Source of the DNA: a virus
Virus record (IMG/VR): IMGVR_UViG_3300042878_001565
Location: 27,180 to 91,179 of that record
Reading direction: 5' to 3' (one strand)
Length of the DNA stretch: 64,000 bases
The notes below the pieces were generated by a model. The model saw only the letters and a program-made list of their open reading frames with translations. It did not search any database and was not told the origin of the DNA. Of the stretch, positions 47,010 to 56,406 are shown one piece after another (position 1 is the first letter of the stretch; every line of letters starts with the position of its first letter). The position numbers and the translations under genes are program-made.

Positions 47010-48281
47010 TTATCTTGCAAAAATGTTTCTTGCACTTTTCTTCAACGTACTACGTTGATTACTTCCTTCTTTGGTATCAGTTACTGAAGATGAACCTTGT
47101 CTTGAAGCTTCTTCTGTCTTTAACATTCTTACCGTTTTTGCATTGGCATCTTTGCTACCTATTTGTTTTATGTTGCTTCGGTAATCATCTGGATCTGCTA
47201 ACAACCATAGTGCTTCTGCAACTAATGATGGATTTGCATTTTTTCCAAACTGGTGTTGCTCTAACAAATATCCTAAAGCATTTGTAGGTTTCCCTTCTGC
47301 AGTTTGATATTTACTTGAATCAACTAAACCGTAGTACAACATGTTTTGAATTTTAGAATTTAATGGAATTCCATTAAGCTCTGTAGTGTTCAGTGTTTTG
47401 TATATTGTATTCGTGTACTCTTTTTGAGTTTCCTCTTTTCTAATTTTTGATGCTTGTTGATCTTTCAATCTTTTTTCAACAACCTCTGCTTGTTTTGAAT
47501 CTAACTTCGGTTTGTACCTTTCAGCAAATTTTTGAAGATCACCTCTATCCTTTAAAAGATTAATTTCATCTTCAATTTCTTCTGTTGTGTCAAAAGTTTG
47601 AGAAGCTTGATACCATTGTCTGATAATATCTTCTTGATCTTTTTCAACTGTAACATCTAAATCAAAAGTTTCTTGAACCTTTGCAAGTTGTGCAAAAATT
47701 GATTTTGTATCCTGGCCACCATTTAATGCATAATGTACAGCCGCTTGAACTTCTTCAGGTAATTGTTTGAATAGTTCAACTGGTGCATTCTGTGCAGCAC
47801 TGGAAACCTGTGAAGAAATGTTTGCTTGAATCAATTCCTTAAAATCAGCTAACGTATAATCTTCTAAAGATTTATCATCATCAAATGCTTGCAGCGTACC
47901 ATCTTCGATAAGACTTTTTGCTGCTTCAATCATTGCATCTTTGCTTAACGTAGGTCTTCCACCTTTGTTAATAGGAGCTTCATCTTCATCTTCTTCATCA
48001 TCAGATAAATTAGAATCTACAGCATTTGCAACTGCATCTTTTAATTGATCATTACTCGCATCTTTTAATGCTTCTGGTGTAGCACTATCAATGTCATTGT
48101 CAAGGAACGATGTGTCAACATTGCCTGAATTTAAAACCGAAGGTTTGGTACTTGTACCAGTTACAATCGATGCGGAATCAATTCCTAATAATTCATCCAA
48201 GTTATCAAAATCAACTTCCTCTACCGTTGTATTGGAAGCTTTTGCAGCTACATCAGCTGCTGCTTTTTCTTCTTCTGTCAT
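47010..48281 (-). CDS. Capsid scaffolding protein (423 aa)
   Basis: A 423-residue protein with a very acidic N terminus (MTEEEKAAADVAAK, DEEDEDEAPINKGG near residues 95-110), helical charged middle with Lys/Glu/Gln-rich coiled coil (LKDRGDLQKFAERYKPKLDSKQAEVVEKR) and a basic C terminus (RSTLKKSARNIFAR) expected to bind capsid. This acidic-core, basic-tail profile and its position directly before the major capsid gene are typical of scaffolds. Its TATTTTTG motif and the terminator before it show it starts a new transcript that also carries the capsid gene. Confidence 0.87.
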   Translation of the reverse strand: MTEEEKAAADVAAKASNTTVEEVDFDNLDELLGIDSASIVTGTSTKPSVLNSGNVDTSFLDNDIDSATPEALKDASNDQLKDAVANAVDSNLSDDEEDEDEAPINKGGRPTLSKDAMIEAAKSLIEDGTLQAFDDDKSLEDYTLADFKELIQANISSQVSSAAQNAPVELFKQLPEEVQAAVHYALNGGQDTKSIFAQLAKVQETFDLDVTVEKDQEDIIRQWYQASQTFDTTEEIEDEINLLKDRGDLQKFAERYKPKLDSKQAEVVEKRLKDQQASKIRKEETQKEYTNTIYKTLNTTELNGIPLNSKIQNMLYYGLVDSSKYQTAEGKPTNALGYLLEQHQFGKNANPSLVAEALWLLADPDDYRSNIKQIGSKDANAKTVRMLKTEEASRQGSSSVTDTKEGSNQRSTLKKSARNIFAR

Positions 48282-48319
48282 AATGTGTTGGTTTTATTAC
48301 TGACTATAATTAATATACG

Positions 48320-48327
48320 CAAAAATA
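48320..48327 (-). promoter_or_regulatory. Bacteroidota -7 promoter motif TATTTTTG
   Basis: TATTTTTG on the minus strand matches TAnnTTTG and lies about 38 bases upstream of the scaffold ATG. It sits downstream of a perfect 12-base-pair terminator, so the scaffold/capsid transcript is probably separately promoted. Confidence 0.55.
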
Positions 48328-48394
48328 TTGGTTTTTAAATATAATATGTTTAACTATTTTTAAGTACCATTTAGTTTTGAAACATACTATAGTT

Positions 48395-48426
48395 AAAACC
48401 TAACAAATCATTACTTGTTAGGTTTT
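48395..48426 (-). terminator. 12-bp perfect-stem terminator after portal gene
   Basis: On the minus strand AAAACCTAACAA and TTGTTAGGTTTT pair perfectly over 12 bases around an 8-base loop, with TTTT at the 3' side of the stem. It overlaps the portal stop codon (48411-48413). It is the strongest stem in the window. Confidence 0.85.
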
Positions 48427-51146
48427 TTCTGATCAAATTTATTCTTGTTTTCACGTGCGATTGCAAAATCCATTTGTTTGTTTCTGCTATCAGTTGCTAG
48501 TTTTTCACGATCCAAATCAAGTTTTTGTTGAGCAATATTGTTTCTATTGTTTTCTTTTTCTTGATTAAACCCCATTGTTTGTTGGTATTGTTCAGTAGAT
48601 TTAATTTCTTTCATTGCATCAGTGTAATCTGATTCTTGATTTTGATTAATATCTTGTTGAGCTCCATATCCAGAAGATTTAATTTCAGCTTCCAATAAAC
48701 GATTTCTACGATCTTTTTCTTTCTCTCTGGATTCATGATCCATAAGCATTTGTTTCTCTTGTTGTCTTGCTTGGATTTCAGCTTCTTGTTGTTGTTGTGC
48801 TTGTTGAGCTTCTTCTTGACGACGAGCATCTGCTTTTTGTTCAATTGCTTTTAATGCATTGTTAATTGTTCCTAAAGAGTCCGACTGCATAAGTTTACCT
48901 AAATCATAAACAGAAGCACCGGTTGTATTATTAGAAATAAATAATTGTTTTAACTGTTCAAGGATTGCACGATTATTTGCATTTGTATTACAGAATACAT
49001 TTAAGTCAATTAGTAATAAATCTGTACCATTGATTTCAAAATTTGCTCTTTCGTCTTGTGCAATCATTCCTTGCAAACGAACTGATGATTTTGTTGAATG
49101 ATAATACTGTGCAAGATTTGTACGCATCTCGTGTACACGCGGCATTAACTGATCGCAGTGTTGTGCAAAATATGTTTCAGTTTGTGCAAATGAACCAGTC
49201 ATTGCTTGTTCTACACCAGTTGCTGTATTTATCTGACCAAGTTGTTGGCCCATACGTTGAGGATTTAATCCCACAACTTCCATTGCTTGTTGTTTAAAGT
49301 AATTAGCTAATTGAATCCTAGACATCAATCTATTTGATTGTTCCATGTTTAAAACTTGGTAATGTTGGAAGTTGGTTGCACTTTCTGTATTAGCAATACT
49401 TGGATCTAATGGAAGCATAGAAAAATCTTTCATTGCTACGTATGCTTTAGCCAAGTTACCTTTCCCCCAGTCTTCACCCATAGAATGCTTTGGTAATGCA
49501 TTTTGGTCAAGTACAACGACAGTTCCAATCTCATCGATAAGAATGTCAGAGATTTGATTGTTAACTATGTTAAATCCAATCTGTGCAGGTTTCATTAAAT
49601 CTACTAATGAAATTGATTTAGTATTTCTGTCTGAAAACACACGACCTTCAATTGGAAGTTTACATCCGTATAATGTTTGATCACCTTTAAATTGGAAACG
49701 TAATGGTCCAGGAGTTCTTCTACCAACACCAATATAAATAGGATCAAAGTCGCTATCTTGACTTGTGTTAAAGATTGTACGGTTGTTACCTATCTTAACC
49801 CCACCAATAGTTTGGTTAATCCAAATCCATTCAATGTGGTCACCAAATACTAAATTGTTTTCAGTTTTATTTTCAGTGAATGTGGTGTTATATACTGGTT
49901 GATCAACAACCAAATAATGCTCATCTACAATTGATGTTATTACTGCACCATCTGCATCAATCTTTGTTAAGTGTCCTATCTTTCTTTGTGTTTTCCAATA
50001 CACTGTAGAAACACGTAACATTTCTGAATTATGTAAAAGTCCTGTGTGTTCACTTTCTCCAATGATCCAAGACACAACATCATGTGCATCGTATGCATTA
50101 TCCATGTAAGAAAGATGACGTTTCATATCAACTCCTGTTTTTCTATTTTCATCAACTGAAAGATCAGAATCATATAAAGAACCATCGTTTGGAACACCAT
50201 CAATCATATAACGAGCAGAACGCGCAGGATGCAATAATTCAAGTGTTTCTAATTGATCTGCTGTCATTAAGTATCCATACTTATCAACTACATCACCAAT
50301 AGTTAACATGTCAATCCATCCAGCCCAGTTTGCTTGAGAGATGTATTGTGTGCTTGGTGATTTATGATAAAATGTTAATGCTGGATTTAACAATTCAATA
50401 TTGTAATCATCTTCCAACATTTTAAAATGCCAGAACTCACAATCAGCAATCAATGAATCTCTAAAAGCAACTTCTTCCATTTCATCCATACGGAATCGAT
50501 TGACATCAATTGCATGTTGTTTAGAAGCCCATTGTTCTCCTAATGTTTGATATTTTTTAGAATAGAACTCTTCAATTCCTGGAAGTTTTTTTAATGCTTC
50601 TGGATCAAGTTGTTGTTGTGCTTCTTCGGAATTAGGATCCATTCCCATTTCTAGCATTTGAGCCATTAACTTTTGCTGTGCATGTTCAATCAATACAGAA
50701 CTTATATCCTGTACTTTTTTATCCATGATTTCATTAAAAGAATACTCATCTATAGCACGATAATCAATACGTGTATTTCTTTTTGCAAATTCACTAACAA
50801 GTGTATTGATTACATTTGGTATGATTGGATAGAATTTTAATTCCATTGCGCTATCACGATCTTCAGTAAGAACTTCCAACATCTCTGTCATGTCATTCTC
50901 TACAGTAGGAATGTAATCAGTCTTATCGATTGTACCTTTAGCCAACTTATAATTTTTCATTATACGTCGAGCCTTGGTAGAAATTTGTTTAATTCCTTGC
51001 CATTCTAACCAATCCATGTTATGTCTGTACCACTCATCATCTTTTTCATCAGCAGGTAAAAACTGTATTGGTTGGGTAAATACACCAAATTTACTTTTTT
51101 TGGTTTTTTTACCTTTCTTAATGTCCATTGCGTTTATTAACTCCAT
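48411..51146 (-). CDS. Portal protein (911 aa)
   Basis: A 911-residue protein directly after TerL (1-base gap). It has the crAss-like portal features: KARRIMKNYKLAKGTIDKTDYIP near residue 40, long helices, WAGWIDMLTIGDVVDKYG, a beta wing (NNRTIFNTSQDSDFDPIYIGVGRR), and helical stem segments such as MKPAQIGFNIVNNQISDILIDEIG. The C terminus (about 760-911) is Gln/Glu/Lys-rich coiled coil forming a barrel. It forms the dodecameric gate for DNA packaging and ejection. Large size is normal for this order. Confidence 0.92.
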   Translation of the reverse strand: MELINAMDIKKGKKTKKSKFGVFTQPIQFLPADEKDDEWYRHNMDWLEWQGIKQISTKARRIMKNYKLAKGTIDKTDYIPTVENDMTEMLEVLTEDRDSAMELKFYPIIPNVINTLVSEFAKRNTRIDYRAIDEYSFNEIMDKKVQDISSVLIEHAQQKLMAQMLEMGMDPNSEEAQQQLDPEALKKLPGIEEFYSKKYQTLGEQWASKQHAIDVNRFRMDEMEEVAFRDSLIADCEFWHFKMLEDDYNIELLNPALTFYHKSPSTQYISQANWAGWIDMLTIGDVVDKYGYLMTADQLETLELLHPARSARYMIDGVPNDGSLYDSDLSVDENRKTGVDMKRHLSYMDNAYDAHDVVSWIIGESEHTGLLHNSEMLRVSTVYWKTQRKIGHLTKIDADGAVITSIVDEHYLVVDQPVYNTTFTENKTENNLVFGDHIEWIWINQTIGGVKIGNNRTIFNTSQDSDFDPIYIGVGRRTPGPLRFQFKGDQTLYGCKLPIEGRVFSDRNTKSISLVDLMKPAQIGFNIVNNQISDILIDEIGTVVVLDQNALPKHSMGEDWGKGNLAKAYVAMKDFSMLPLDPSIANTESATNFQHYQVLNMEQSNRLMSRIQLANYFKQQAMEVVGLNPQRMGQQLGQINTATGVEQAMTGSFAQTETYFAQHCDQLMPRVHEMRTNLAQYYHSTKSSVRLQGMIAQDERANFEINGTDLLLIDLNVFCNTNANNRAILEQLKQLFISNNTTGASVYDLGKLMQSDSLGTINNALKAIEQKADARRQEEAQQAQQQQEAEIQARQQEKQMLMDHESREKEKDRRNRLLEAEIKSSGYGAQQDINQNQESDYTDAMKEIKSTEQYQQTMGFNQEKENNRNNIAQQKLDLDREKLATDSRNKQMDFAIARENKNKFDQKKPNK

Positions 51147-51147
51147 G

Positions 51148-53373
51148 CTATTTTAAATTTTTGAATGGGTTTCTACTTTTAGTAAAGCTACTACTTTGTT
51201 TGTTCATTCCGATATTTTTAAAAGGACTTCTATTTAATTTATACAAATTTTCTGAATTTTCCAAATATTGAGTGTCTTCATATTCAACTCTTTTCTTTAA
51301 ACCACGATTTGATTCTTGAATTTTAACAAAGGTAATCAATGCACCCAAAGAAATCAACCTATCGACATTGACTCCTGGTTGGTATTGTTCCATCTCCACC
51401 ATTGCCATAATATCAGGTATTCTGCTGATACCAAAATACTTTTTGTACACTTTACCATTTTCATCAACTTCCTCATCCAGTTCTTCTTTTAAGAACTCAA
51501 TTAGGTAACTTAACATAACTGTTTTAAACAGCGTTGATACGTTTCTCCAACCATATTGTTGGAATTGGGTTTTTGATGCTTGTACTTCTTTAGAAAGAAC
51601 CATTTGAGATGATGGAACCAAATACTTCTGTTTACGTTTGAATTGCATGTACTGAATGAATAACGGTACGTTGTTCTCAACTATTGTCCACGCTTGATAC
51701 CATTCAATTAATATTTCCAGACGTTCATGGGTTTTATTAATGTCATCGAAACGACCACACCAACAAGCAACAATTTTATCGCCTTCAATGTGTACTTCAA
51801 CGTCACCATTCTCTTTTACTCGTTGTACTTGTACAGGATTTTTGTAAATGTAAATAGAACACAACGATTCCGATGTAACGGTTTTACCTTCACCAACTGG
51901 ATCGACTGATGCAAAATATGTTGTACAGAAATCTTTTTCTTCATCTGGTTCTTCCCATACTTGAATTACACCAGTCTTGTCTTCTGCTGCTTTTTGTATT
52001 GGAAAGTCTTTGATTGGTGGTTTGTTTGTTAATGATGCAACAATTCCACCAAGAGTATCATACTCTAATTTGTATGATTTGTATGGATAGTCACCTTCTT
52101 CAATATCACGTTTATTACTTTTAATTAATTGTGTTGGAAATATACTTTCACCACGAAAAGCAAATGCTTCTTCTAAGTTAGTTGGATGCTGTGAAATACG
52201 AATTTGATATTGTTCTGGATCTAAATCTTTCTTCCATTGAATACGTTTTTCTTTAATTGATTCAAGTGCTTCGTCAACTTTACTGTTTCCAAACTCATCA
52301 ATAAAAGGCGGCATTGACCATTGTTCAGGAATAAACAATCCTGTTTCAGCAGTAACGCCTTTATCATTAATCCATTTATTTTTTATACCATAAAAGCCAT
52401 TTCCTTTTGGTTTGTACATGAATTTCTTCAATGGTTCACATTGTTTCAAATCACCCACAGATCCTGCAGCAATAAAGTATCCAGTAGTAATATCTCCAGA
52501 CTCCATTGCTGGACGCATGAACTCGTATGTGTTATCCATCGATTTAGCAATTCCAGCTTCCTCATAAAAGAATAATGTACATAAACCCCCTACCCCTGCT
52601 GTATCCGATTGTTCAAATGATAATGATTGAAGTACCCCTTTTCTTCCTTTTTCAGTCTTACGTCCATTCTCAACGTACTCAATCTTTTGTTGCCATTCTC
52701 CAACACCGCCTGGATTCATTGGACGATACCAAGCGGTATGTTTATTCAAGAAAATTCTATACGATTGTAAAATTTTCCATGTACCAGTTACACCTGTGAT
52801 GTACGCTGATAACGATGCTCCAATTTTTAGTATTGGCGATTGTTCGAACCAAAGTACATTTAGCAATTTTGCAGCGTGATATAATGAAGAACCAAACTGA
52901 CGTTTCTTTAAAACAACGCCATGCTCGTAATTTAATTCACCTATCCATTCATACAACGCCATGTGCATTTGTGAATCCCAAATGTCCGTAAAGTCATCTG
53001 TCTTTTTAACCTTGTCTGGTATTTGTAAAAAGTTAATCCAGAAATAGTAATCACGTGGTAAATACCATTGTTTAGTTCCTACTTTAAAAAATACTCCTTT
53101 CCTAGATTTTAATTTTTGGTCATCCCAGTAATTAATAAAATCTCGGCTTCCTTCTAATGCTTTGGTATAATAACCATGTTTTCTAAAGTGATTTCCTGGT
53201 TCCTGAAAGATTTGAATTGTTTCATCAAATTCATATTCACCGGGTTCTTTAAAGTAATTTGTTTCCAAATCATTTTTAAATTCTTCTCTTGATTCATATG
53301 ATACAAATCCCCATACCCCATTATCATAACAGGGTATTTCTTTGTATATAGGACCTAATTTATCACTTGCCAT
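51148..53373 (-). CDS. terL: Terminase large subunit (TerL)
   Basis: A 741-residue protein. An N-terminal ATPase carries the deviant Walker A KKRQFGSSLYHAA near residue 155-167 and a Walker B TLFFYEEAG near residue 264-272. A C-terminal RNase H-like nuclease starts with FASVDPVGEG near residue 488 (first Asp), with further acidic positions near residue 670. DNA is packaged through the portal encoded next. No TerS was recognised; the 170-residue gene upstream could be a candidate by position only. Order (nuclease, TerL, portal, scaffold, capsid) matches crAss-like phages. Confidence 0.93.
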   Translation of the reverse strand: MASDKLGPIYKEIPCYDNGVWGFVSYESREEFKNDLETNYFKEPGEYEFDETIQIFQEPGNHFRKHGYYTKALEGSRDFINYWDDQKLKSRKGVFFKVGTKQWYLPRDYYFWINFLQIPDKVKKTDDFTDIWDSQMHMALYEWIGELNYEHGVVLKKRQFGSSLYHAAKLLNVLWFEQSPILKIGASLSAYITGVTGTWKILQSYRIFLNKHTAWYRPMNPGGVGEWQQKIEYVENGRKTEKGRKGVLQSLSFEQSDTAGVGGLCTLFFYEEAGIAKSMDNTYEFMRPAMESGDITTGYFIAAGSVGDLKQCEPLKKFMYKPKGNGFYGIKNKWINDKGVTAETGLFIPEQWSMPPFIDEFGNSKVDEALESIKEKRIQWKKDLDPEQYQIRISQHPTNLEEAFAFRGESIFPTQLIKSNKRDIEEGDYPYKSYKLEYDTLGGIVASLTNKPPIKDFPIQKAAEDKTGVIQVWEEPDEEKDFCTTYFASVDPVGEGKTVTSESLCSIYIYKNPVQVQRVKENGDVEVHIEGDKIVACWCGRFDDINKTHERLEILIEWYQAWTIVENNVPLFIQYMQFKRKQKYLVPSSQMVLSKEVQASKTQFQQYGWRNVSTLFKTVMLSYLIEFLKEELDEEVDENGKVYKKYFGISRIPDIMAMVEMEQYQPGVNVDRLISLGALITFVKIQESNRGLKKRVEYEDTQYLENSENLYKLNRSPFKNIGMNKQSSSFTKSRNPFKNLK

Positions 53374-53383
53374 ATTTTAAGTA

Positions 53384-53896
53384 TTAATCATCATAAGATA
53401 ATCGACTTCCCCCTCTTGCTCTTGATGATTGTTCTTCTTCCAAATCTTTTGCTACACCTTTAAATGATTTTCGAATTCCATCAAAGTTTTTAGCAGCTTG
53501 AACTATTGCCGAAAGGTTACCATCTCTACCATCAGTAATGGTTTGAGTGTTCATATAATTAGCAAGTTCTTCAAGCATATTTGCGATACCATTGTATGCA
53601 CGTACAGTTGGCGTTTCATACAATCTCTTTGCTTTCTCCATTGCTTTTATAATCAACGGATCTTCTGTATCAAAGTCAGCTTTAATGTCTTTTAAAATCT
53701 CTCTATCTAGGCCATCTTGTGGTCTATTGAAATATGGATTTTCTTCACTGCGACAAGATAAGTAAAACAAGTAACAGAAAACCTTTATGTGGTTCTCTGG
53801 AAAATTATCAATGATGTTCTTGAACTCTGCAATAGCATAACAATGCTCTGTAGGAAGAAGAGTTTTTTCTTTAAGTTCGAATAGTTTAATGGCCAT
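53384..53896 (-). CDS. Conserved crAss-like protein upstream of TerL (170 aa)
   Basis: A 170-residue helical protein: MAIKLFELKEKTLLPTEHCY, then FKNIIDNFPENHIKVFCYLFYLS, SEENPYFNR, and a C-terminal low-complexity tail RARGGSRLSYDD. A family of this length sits between the PD-(D/E)XK gene and TerL in Crassvirales. A small-terminase-like role fits the place but no HTH is clear, so the function is open. Start overlaps the nuclease gene by 11 bases. Confidence 0.78.
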   Translation of the reverse strand: MAIKLFELKEKTLLPTEHCYAIAEFKNIIDNFPENHIKVFCYLFYLSCRSEENPYFNRPQDGLDREILKDIKADFDTEDPLIIKAMEKAKRLYETPTVRAYNGIANMLEELANYMNTQTITDGRDGNLSAIVQAAKNFDGIRKSFKGVAKDLEEEQSSRARGGSRLSYDD

Positions 53897-54728
53897 TTCC
53901 TAATATTTTTTCGCGGTTTAACTGTACATATTTAAACATAGCAATTACTTCTTTTTCCAAGTATGGTATGTTGTATGGTGTGATGCTTTTAACCATTGCA
54001 TTTCCTTCTTTATCTAATTTTGCAATTGGATACCCATGTTTATTTAAACCAGCTAGTTCAAATTCAACATGATCGATACGCATTAATCCAGGTTCTAAAT
54101 TATAATTATGTTTTAACATCATGTACATATATGTACTTAACTGTAATGCATAATCGTTAAAGTTGCAATCATCCAGATGTGATAATGGACCAAGCATTTT
54201 TTTAGTTTTGCCTGTACGTGCATTTTTAAAACCTTCAGTATCAATTTTCTTGTTAGTTTTGTAATCATACAAATCAATTACATCAGCAACAACCTCAACT
54301 CTATCTGCTTGTCCACAAATACCCACAGACATTAAATAAATTAAATGTTCTGGATGTATGCCTTCAATTAATTGTTGTGCTGGTGCAATCTTAACACTAC
54401 CTTCCATTAATGGATTGATGATCGTTAAATCAATTCCTCTGCGTGTAATAGTGTTGCAATTCAATGTATCTTTTTCACGTTGGTCGTGATACCAGGAACC
54501 AACTGTTACAGCACGTGTATTTTCAGCTTTCCAGATTGCACGAATTTCTTCAGGAGTTTTACCAACATACTTTGGATTCTTTCCTTTAGAACAAGCGATG
54601 GACATTGCCATCTCATCGAATGGTTCTTTGAAATGATGTATTAATCTTGTGACACTAATCCAATCTATTGGCTCTGTTCCTTCAGCACTTACGTACTTGT
54701 GATCATCTGCATAAAATTTAATTGCCAT
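53886..54728 (-). CDS. PD-(D/E)XK family nuclease
   Basis: A 280-residue protein with the RecB/Cas4-like core: SVTRLIHHF N-terminal helix, GSWYH near residues 76-81, catalytic strand CGQADRVEVV (Asp near residue 141) followed by IDLYDYKTN (D-Y-K near residues 151-155), and QLSTYMYM near residues 190-198, which is the Q-x3-Y helix of the PDDEXK superfamily. All expected motifs are present, so it should be an active DNA nuclease. Located next to packaging genes; a role in recombination, genome maturation or host DNA degradation is likely but unproven. Confidence 0.88.
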   Translation of the reverse strand: MAIKFYADDHKYVSAEGTEPIDWISVTRLIHHFKEPFDEMAMSIACSKGKNPKYVGKTPEEIRAIWKAENTRAVTVGSWYHDQREKDTLNCNTITRRGIDLTIINPLMEGSVKIAPAQQLIEGIHPEHLIYLMSVGICGQADRVEVVADVIDLYDYKTNKKIDTEGFKNARTGKTKKMLGPLSHLDDCNFNDYALQLSTYMYMMLKHNYNLEPGLMRIDHVEFELAGLNKHGYPIAKLDKEGNAMVKSITPYNIPYLEKEVIAMFKYVQLNREKILGNGH

Positions 54729-54731
54729 AGT

Positions 54732-55034
54732 TTATATTTTTAATCCTAAAATAATTCCTTCTGCTAATTTTTGAATCTCTTCGTCATCAGAATCCAACAT
54801 TCCAAATAATTGTTTACGTCTGGTTGCAGTCACTACACCTAAATCACTTGCTGCTTTTAAATGCTCGCGCATTGGACTTTGGCGTATTGTTTTGTTTATC
54901 ATAGCATGTCCTTTTGCTCCTGTCCGAATAGTAATATCTCTTGCACCTTCTAGTTTTTTACTATAAAAAGCTGATACTTCTTTTTTTACAAACTCATCAA
55001 AATTAAAATCTGTCATTAGATCATTCTGGAACAT
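54732..55034 (-). CDS. Conserved small helical protein (100 aa)
   Basis: A 100-residue protein, or 94 if started at MTDFNFDEF (ATG 55016), which avoids a 14-base overlap with the previous gene. It contains SKKLEGARDITIRTGAKGH, SPMREHLKAASDLGVVTATRRKQLF (an HTH-like segment) and an acidic C terminus (LDSDDEEIQKLAEGI). Between a Zn-finger gene and a nuclease; function unknown. It could be a small DNA-binding component of the packaging or recombination set. Confidence 0.7.
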   Translation of the reverse strand: MFQNDLMTDFNFDEFVKKEVSAFYSKKLEGARDITIRTGAKGHAMINKTIRQSPMREHLKAASDLGVVTATRRKQLFGMLDSDDEEIQKLAEGIILGLKI

Positions 55035-55338
55035 CTTCTCTTAATTTTTGTTGTAACATATATTCTTCCTCAAAGGTAAGGATTGCTTTCCATCTTGGTT
55101 CTTCCAATGGACAAGTTGCTGACAACGATCTCCATTTTAATTTCATTGAACATCCGCAATCACCACAACAAGGGCCGGTTCCAGGTACTGCACATTTTCC
55201 ATCAAATAATATACACCCTTCACAAAACTTTTTTCTTTCTGCTGCAATTTCTTCTATGTGATCAGTTTTGAATATGTTATTCTTGATCCCTTCCAGAATC
55301 TGCCCTTTTGCTTTCCAAATTTTTATTACGCTTTTCAT
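55021..55338 (-). CDS. Cys-rich zinc-binding protein (105 aa)
   Basis: A 105-residue protein with the sequence AAERKKFCEGCILFDGKC then GPCCGDCGCSMKLK and ATCPLEEPRWK. Eight or nine Cys arranged as C-x2-C-x6-C and CC-x2-C-x-C plus a TCP element strongly suggest two zinc sites. A gene of this type sits beside the HU-like gene in crAss-like phages. It overlaps the HU-like gene by 62 bases, unusually long here. Function unknown, probably DNA- or RNA-binding. Confidence 0.8.
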   Translation of the reverse strand: MKSVIKIWKAKGQILEGIKNNIFKTDHIEEIAAERKKFCEGCILFDGKCAVPGTGPCCGDCGCSMKLKWRSLSATCPLEEPRWKAILTFEEEYMLQQKLREDVPE

Positions 55339-55672
55339 ACAATGGTTCGTAGTATTTATTACAATTTTCTAATGCTTCTTCTTTTTGAGTTAGTTGTTCC
55401 TGCGTGAACTTAAACCTAATAACTTTTTTAAAGTCTTCCTGTTCATTACTTGACAAGAGTTTTTTAAGCCCTGTAATGTCACGTTTTAATTTAACTCGAC
55501 TCAATCTCAATGTTCCAAGTCCATGAAGAAAGATTGTAGTATGCTTCATTGCTTCAATCTTTTTTCTTACAGTAGAGTAGTAAAAATCTACTACGTCTTG
55601 TGTTAGACTTTCAGATACCCCAAGGTCATCTGCAGTTTTCTTTATTAATGTTCTACCCTTTGTTGGTTTCAA
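55277..55672 (-). CDS. HU/IHF-like DNA-binding protein (131 aa)
   Basis: A 131-residue protein: TLIKKTADDLGVSESLTQDVVDFYYSTVRKKI then IFLHGLGTLRLSRVKLKR. This matches the HU/IHF fold (two N-terminal helices, then a beta saddle with a F/L-x-x-G-x-G-T segment). The C-terminal 60 residues are a charged helical extension not found in bacterial HU. It bends or packs DNA, and in crAss-like phages a homologue is virion-associated. It overlaps both neighbours (20 and 62 bases). Confidence 0.85.
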   Translation of the reverse strand: MKPTKGRTLIKKTADDLGVSESLTQDVVDFYYSTVRKKIEAMKHTTIFLHGLGTLRLSRVKLKRDITGLKKLLSSNEQEDFKKVIRFKFTQEQLTQKEEALENCNKYYEPLYEKRNKNLESKRADSGRDQE

Positions 55673-56024
55673 AATGAAATACTTTAAGGTTTAACAATAT
55701 GTTCCCAGTTGTAAGTATGTTCAACTCTTCAGTTAATGAAACAAGTTTGTTACCAAGTCCACTACGTTTAACTAATTTTTCTTTAACGCACTTGGTAATA
55801 AAATTTCTGGTCGTTTGCATATTACCAAAAATATCTTCTGTAACAACTTGTTCGCAAAAATCAGACATGTTTATTTCACCATACAAACCAAGTAAAGCCA
55901 GACAATCTTGTTGTGCTGGACTTAACCTAATTTTATTTACGAAACAATATTCATTAATCTGAAATCGAATGATGTCATACAATGATAAAGGGATTTGTCT
56001 ATTTACAACAAGTGCCTTCGCCAT
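55653..56024 (-). CDS. Winged-helix-like DNA-binding protein (123 aa)
   Basis: A 123-residue protein starting MAKALVVNRQIPLSLYDIIRFQ. It contains RLSPAQQDCLALLGLYG..MSDFCEQVVTEDIFGNMQTTRNFITKCVKEKLVKR, the layout of a winged helix (turn, recognition-like helix, then a GLGNKLVSL wing). Homologues are conserved near the HU-like gene in this order. Probably a transcription or DNA-transaction factor. Terminal domain short. Fold-level call only. Confidence 0.74.
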   Translation of the reverse strand: MAKALVVNRQIPLSLYDIIRFQINEYCFVNKIRLSPAQQDCLALLGLYGEINMSDFCEQVVTEDIFGNMQTTRNFITKCVKEKLVKRSGLGNKLVSLTEELNILTTGNILLNLKVFHFETNKG

Positions 56025-56026
56025 AA

Positions 56027-56287
56027 CTATTCAGCTTTTTTTTCTGGTTCATCACTTTCAGCAGCTGCTTCATTTTCTTGAAGTTGCATGTTAATTTGCA
56101 TGAACTCAATGCGTGATTTGAATCCATCTAAACGCGCTATTTCAATACGCGATTTACATTCTTCATACTCTGTTTGTAAACGTAGTAATGGTAACTGATC
56201 TTCAAAGAAAGCAATCTGCTTTGCTTTAAATTCTGCAAGTTGTTCTGGTGTGTAACTTACTTCTTTTTGGTTGGAATTTTCTGACAT
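56027..56287 (-). CDS. Small charged coiled-coil protein (86 aa)
   Basis: An 86-residue helical protein (MSENSNQKEVSYTPEQLAEF, then LPLLRLQTEYEECKSRIEIARL) with an acidic end (AAAESDEPEKKAE). Coiled-coil character is strong. First gene after a terminator and a TATATTTG motif, so it is promoter-proximal for the packaging set. No family recognised. Unknown function. Confidence 0.74.
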   Translation of the reverse strand: MSENSNQKEVSYTPEQLAEFKAKQIAFFEDQLPLLRLQTEYEECKSRIEIARLDGFKSRIEFMQINMQLQENEAAAESDEPEKKAE

Positions 56288-56308
56288 AATATTTATTATT
56301 TATTGTCA

Positions 56309-56316
56309 CAAATATA
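56309..56316 (-). promoter_or_regulatory. Bacteroidota -7 promoter motif TATATTTG
   Basis: TATATTTG lies 22 bases upstream of the ATG at 56287 and 35 bases downstream of a terminator. It would start the transcript carrying the wHTH, HU, nuclease, TerL and portal genes. Confidence 0.6.
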
Positions 56317-56350
56317 CTACTAAATGGTTAACTAAAAAATGTTTAATCAT

Positions 56351-56376
56351 AAAAAAAGCTTCCGATGAAAGAAGCT
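56351..56376 (-). terminator. Hairpin terminator after basic-protein gene
   Basis: On the minus strand AGCTTC and GAAGCT form a perfect 6-base-pair stem around an 8-base loop, followed by TTTTTTT. It ends the lysis-side transcript. Confidence 0.75.
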
Positions 56377-56406
56377 GATTTATTTTAACTATATCTATAA
56401 GAGGTT

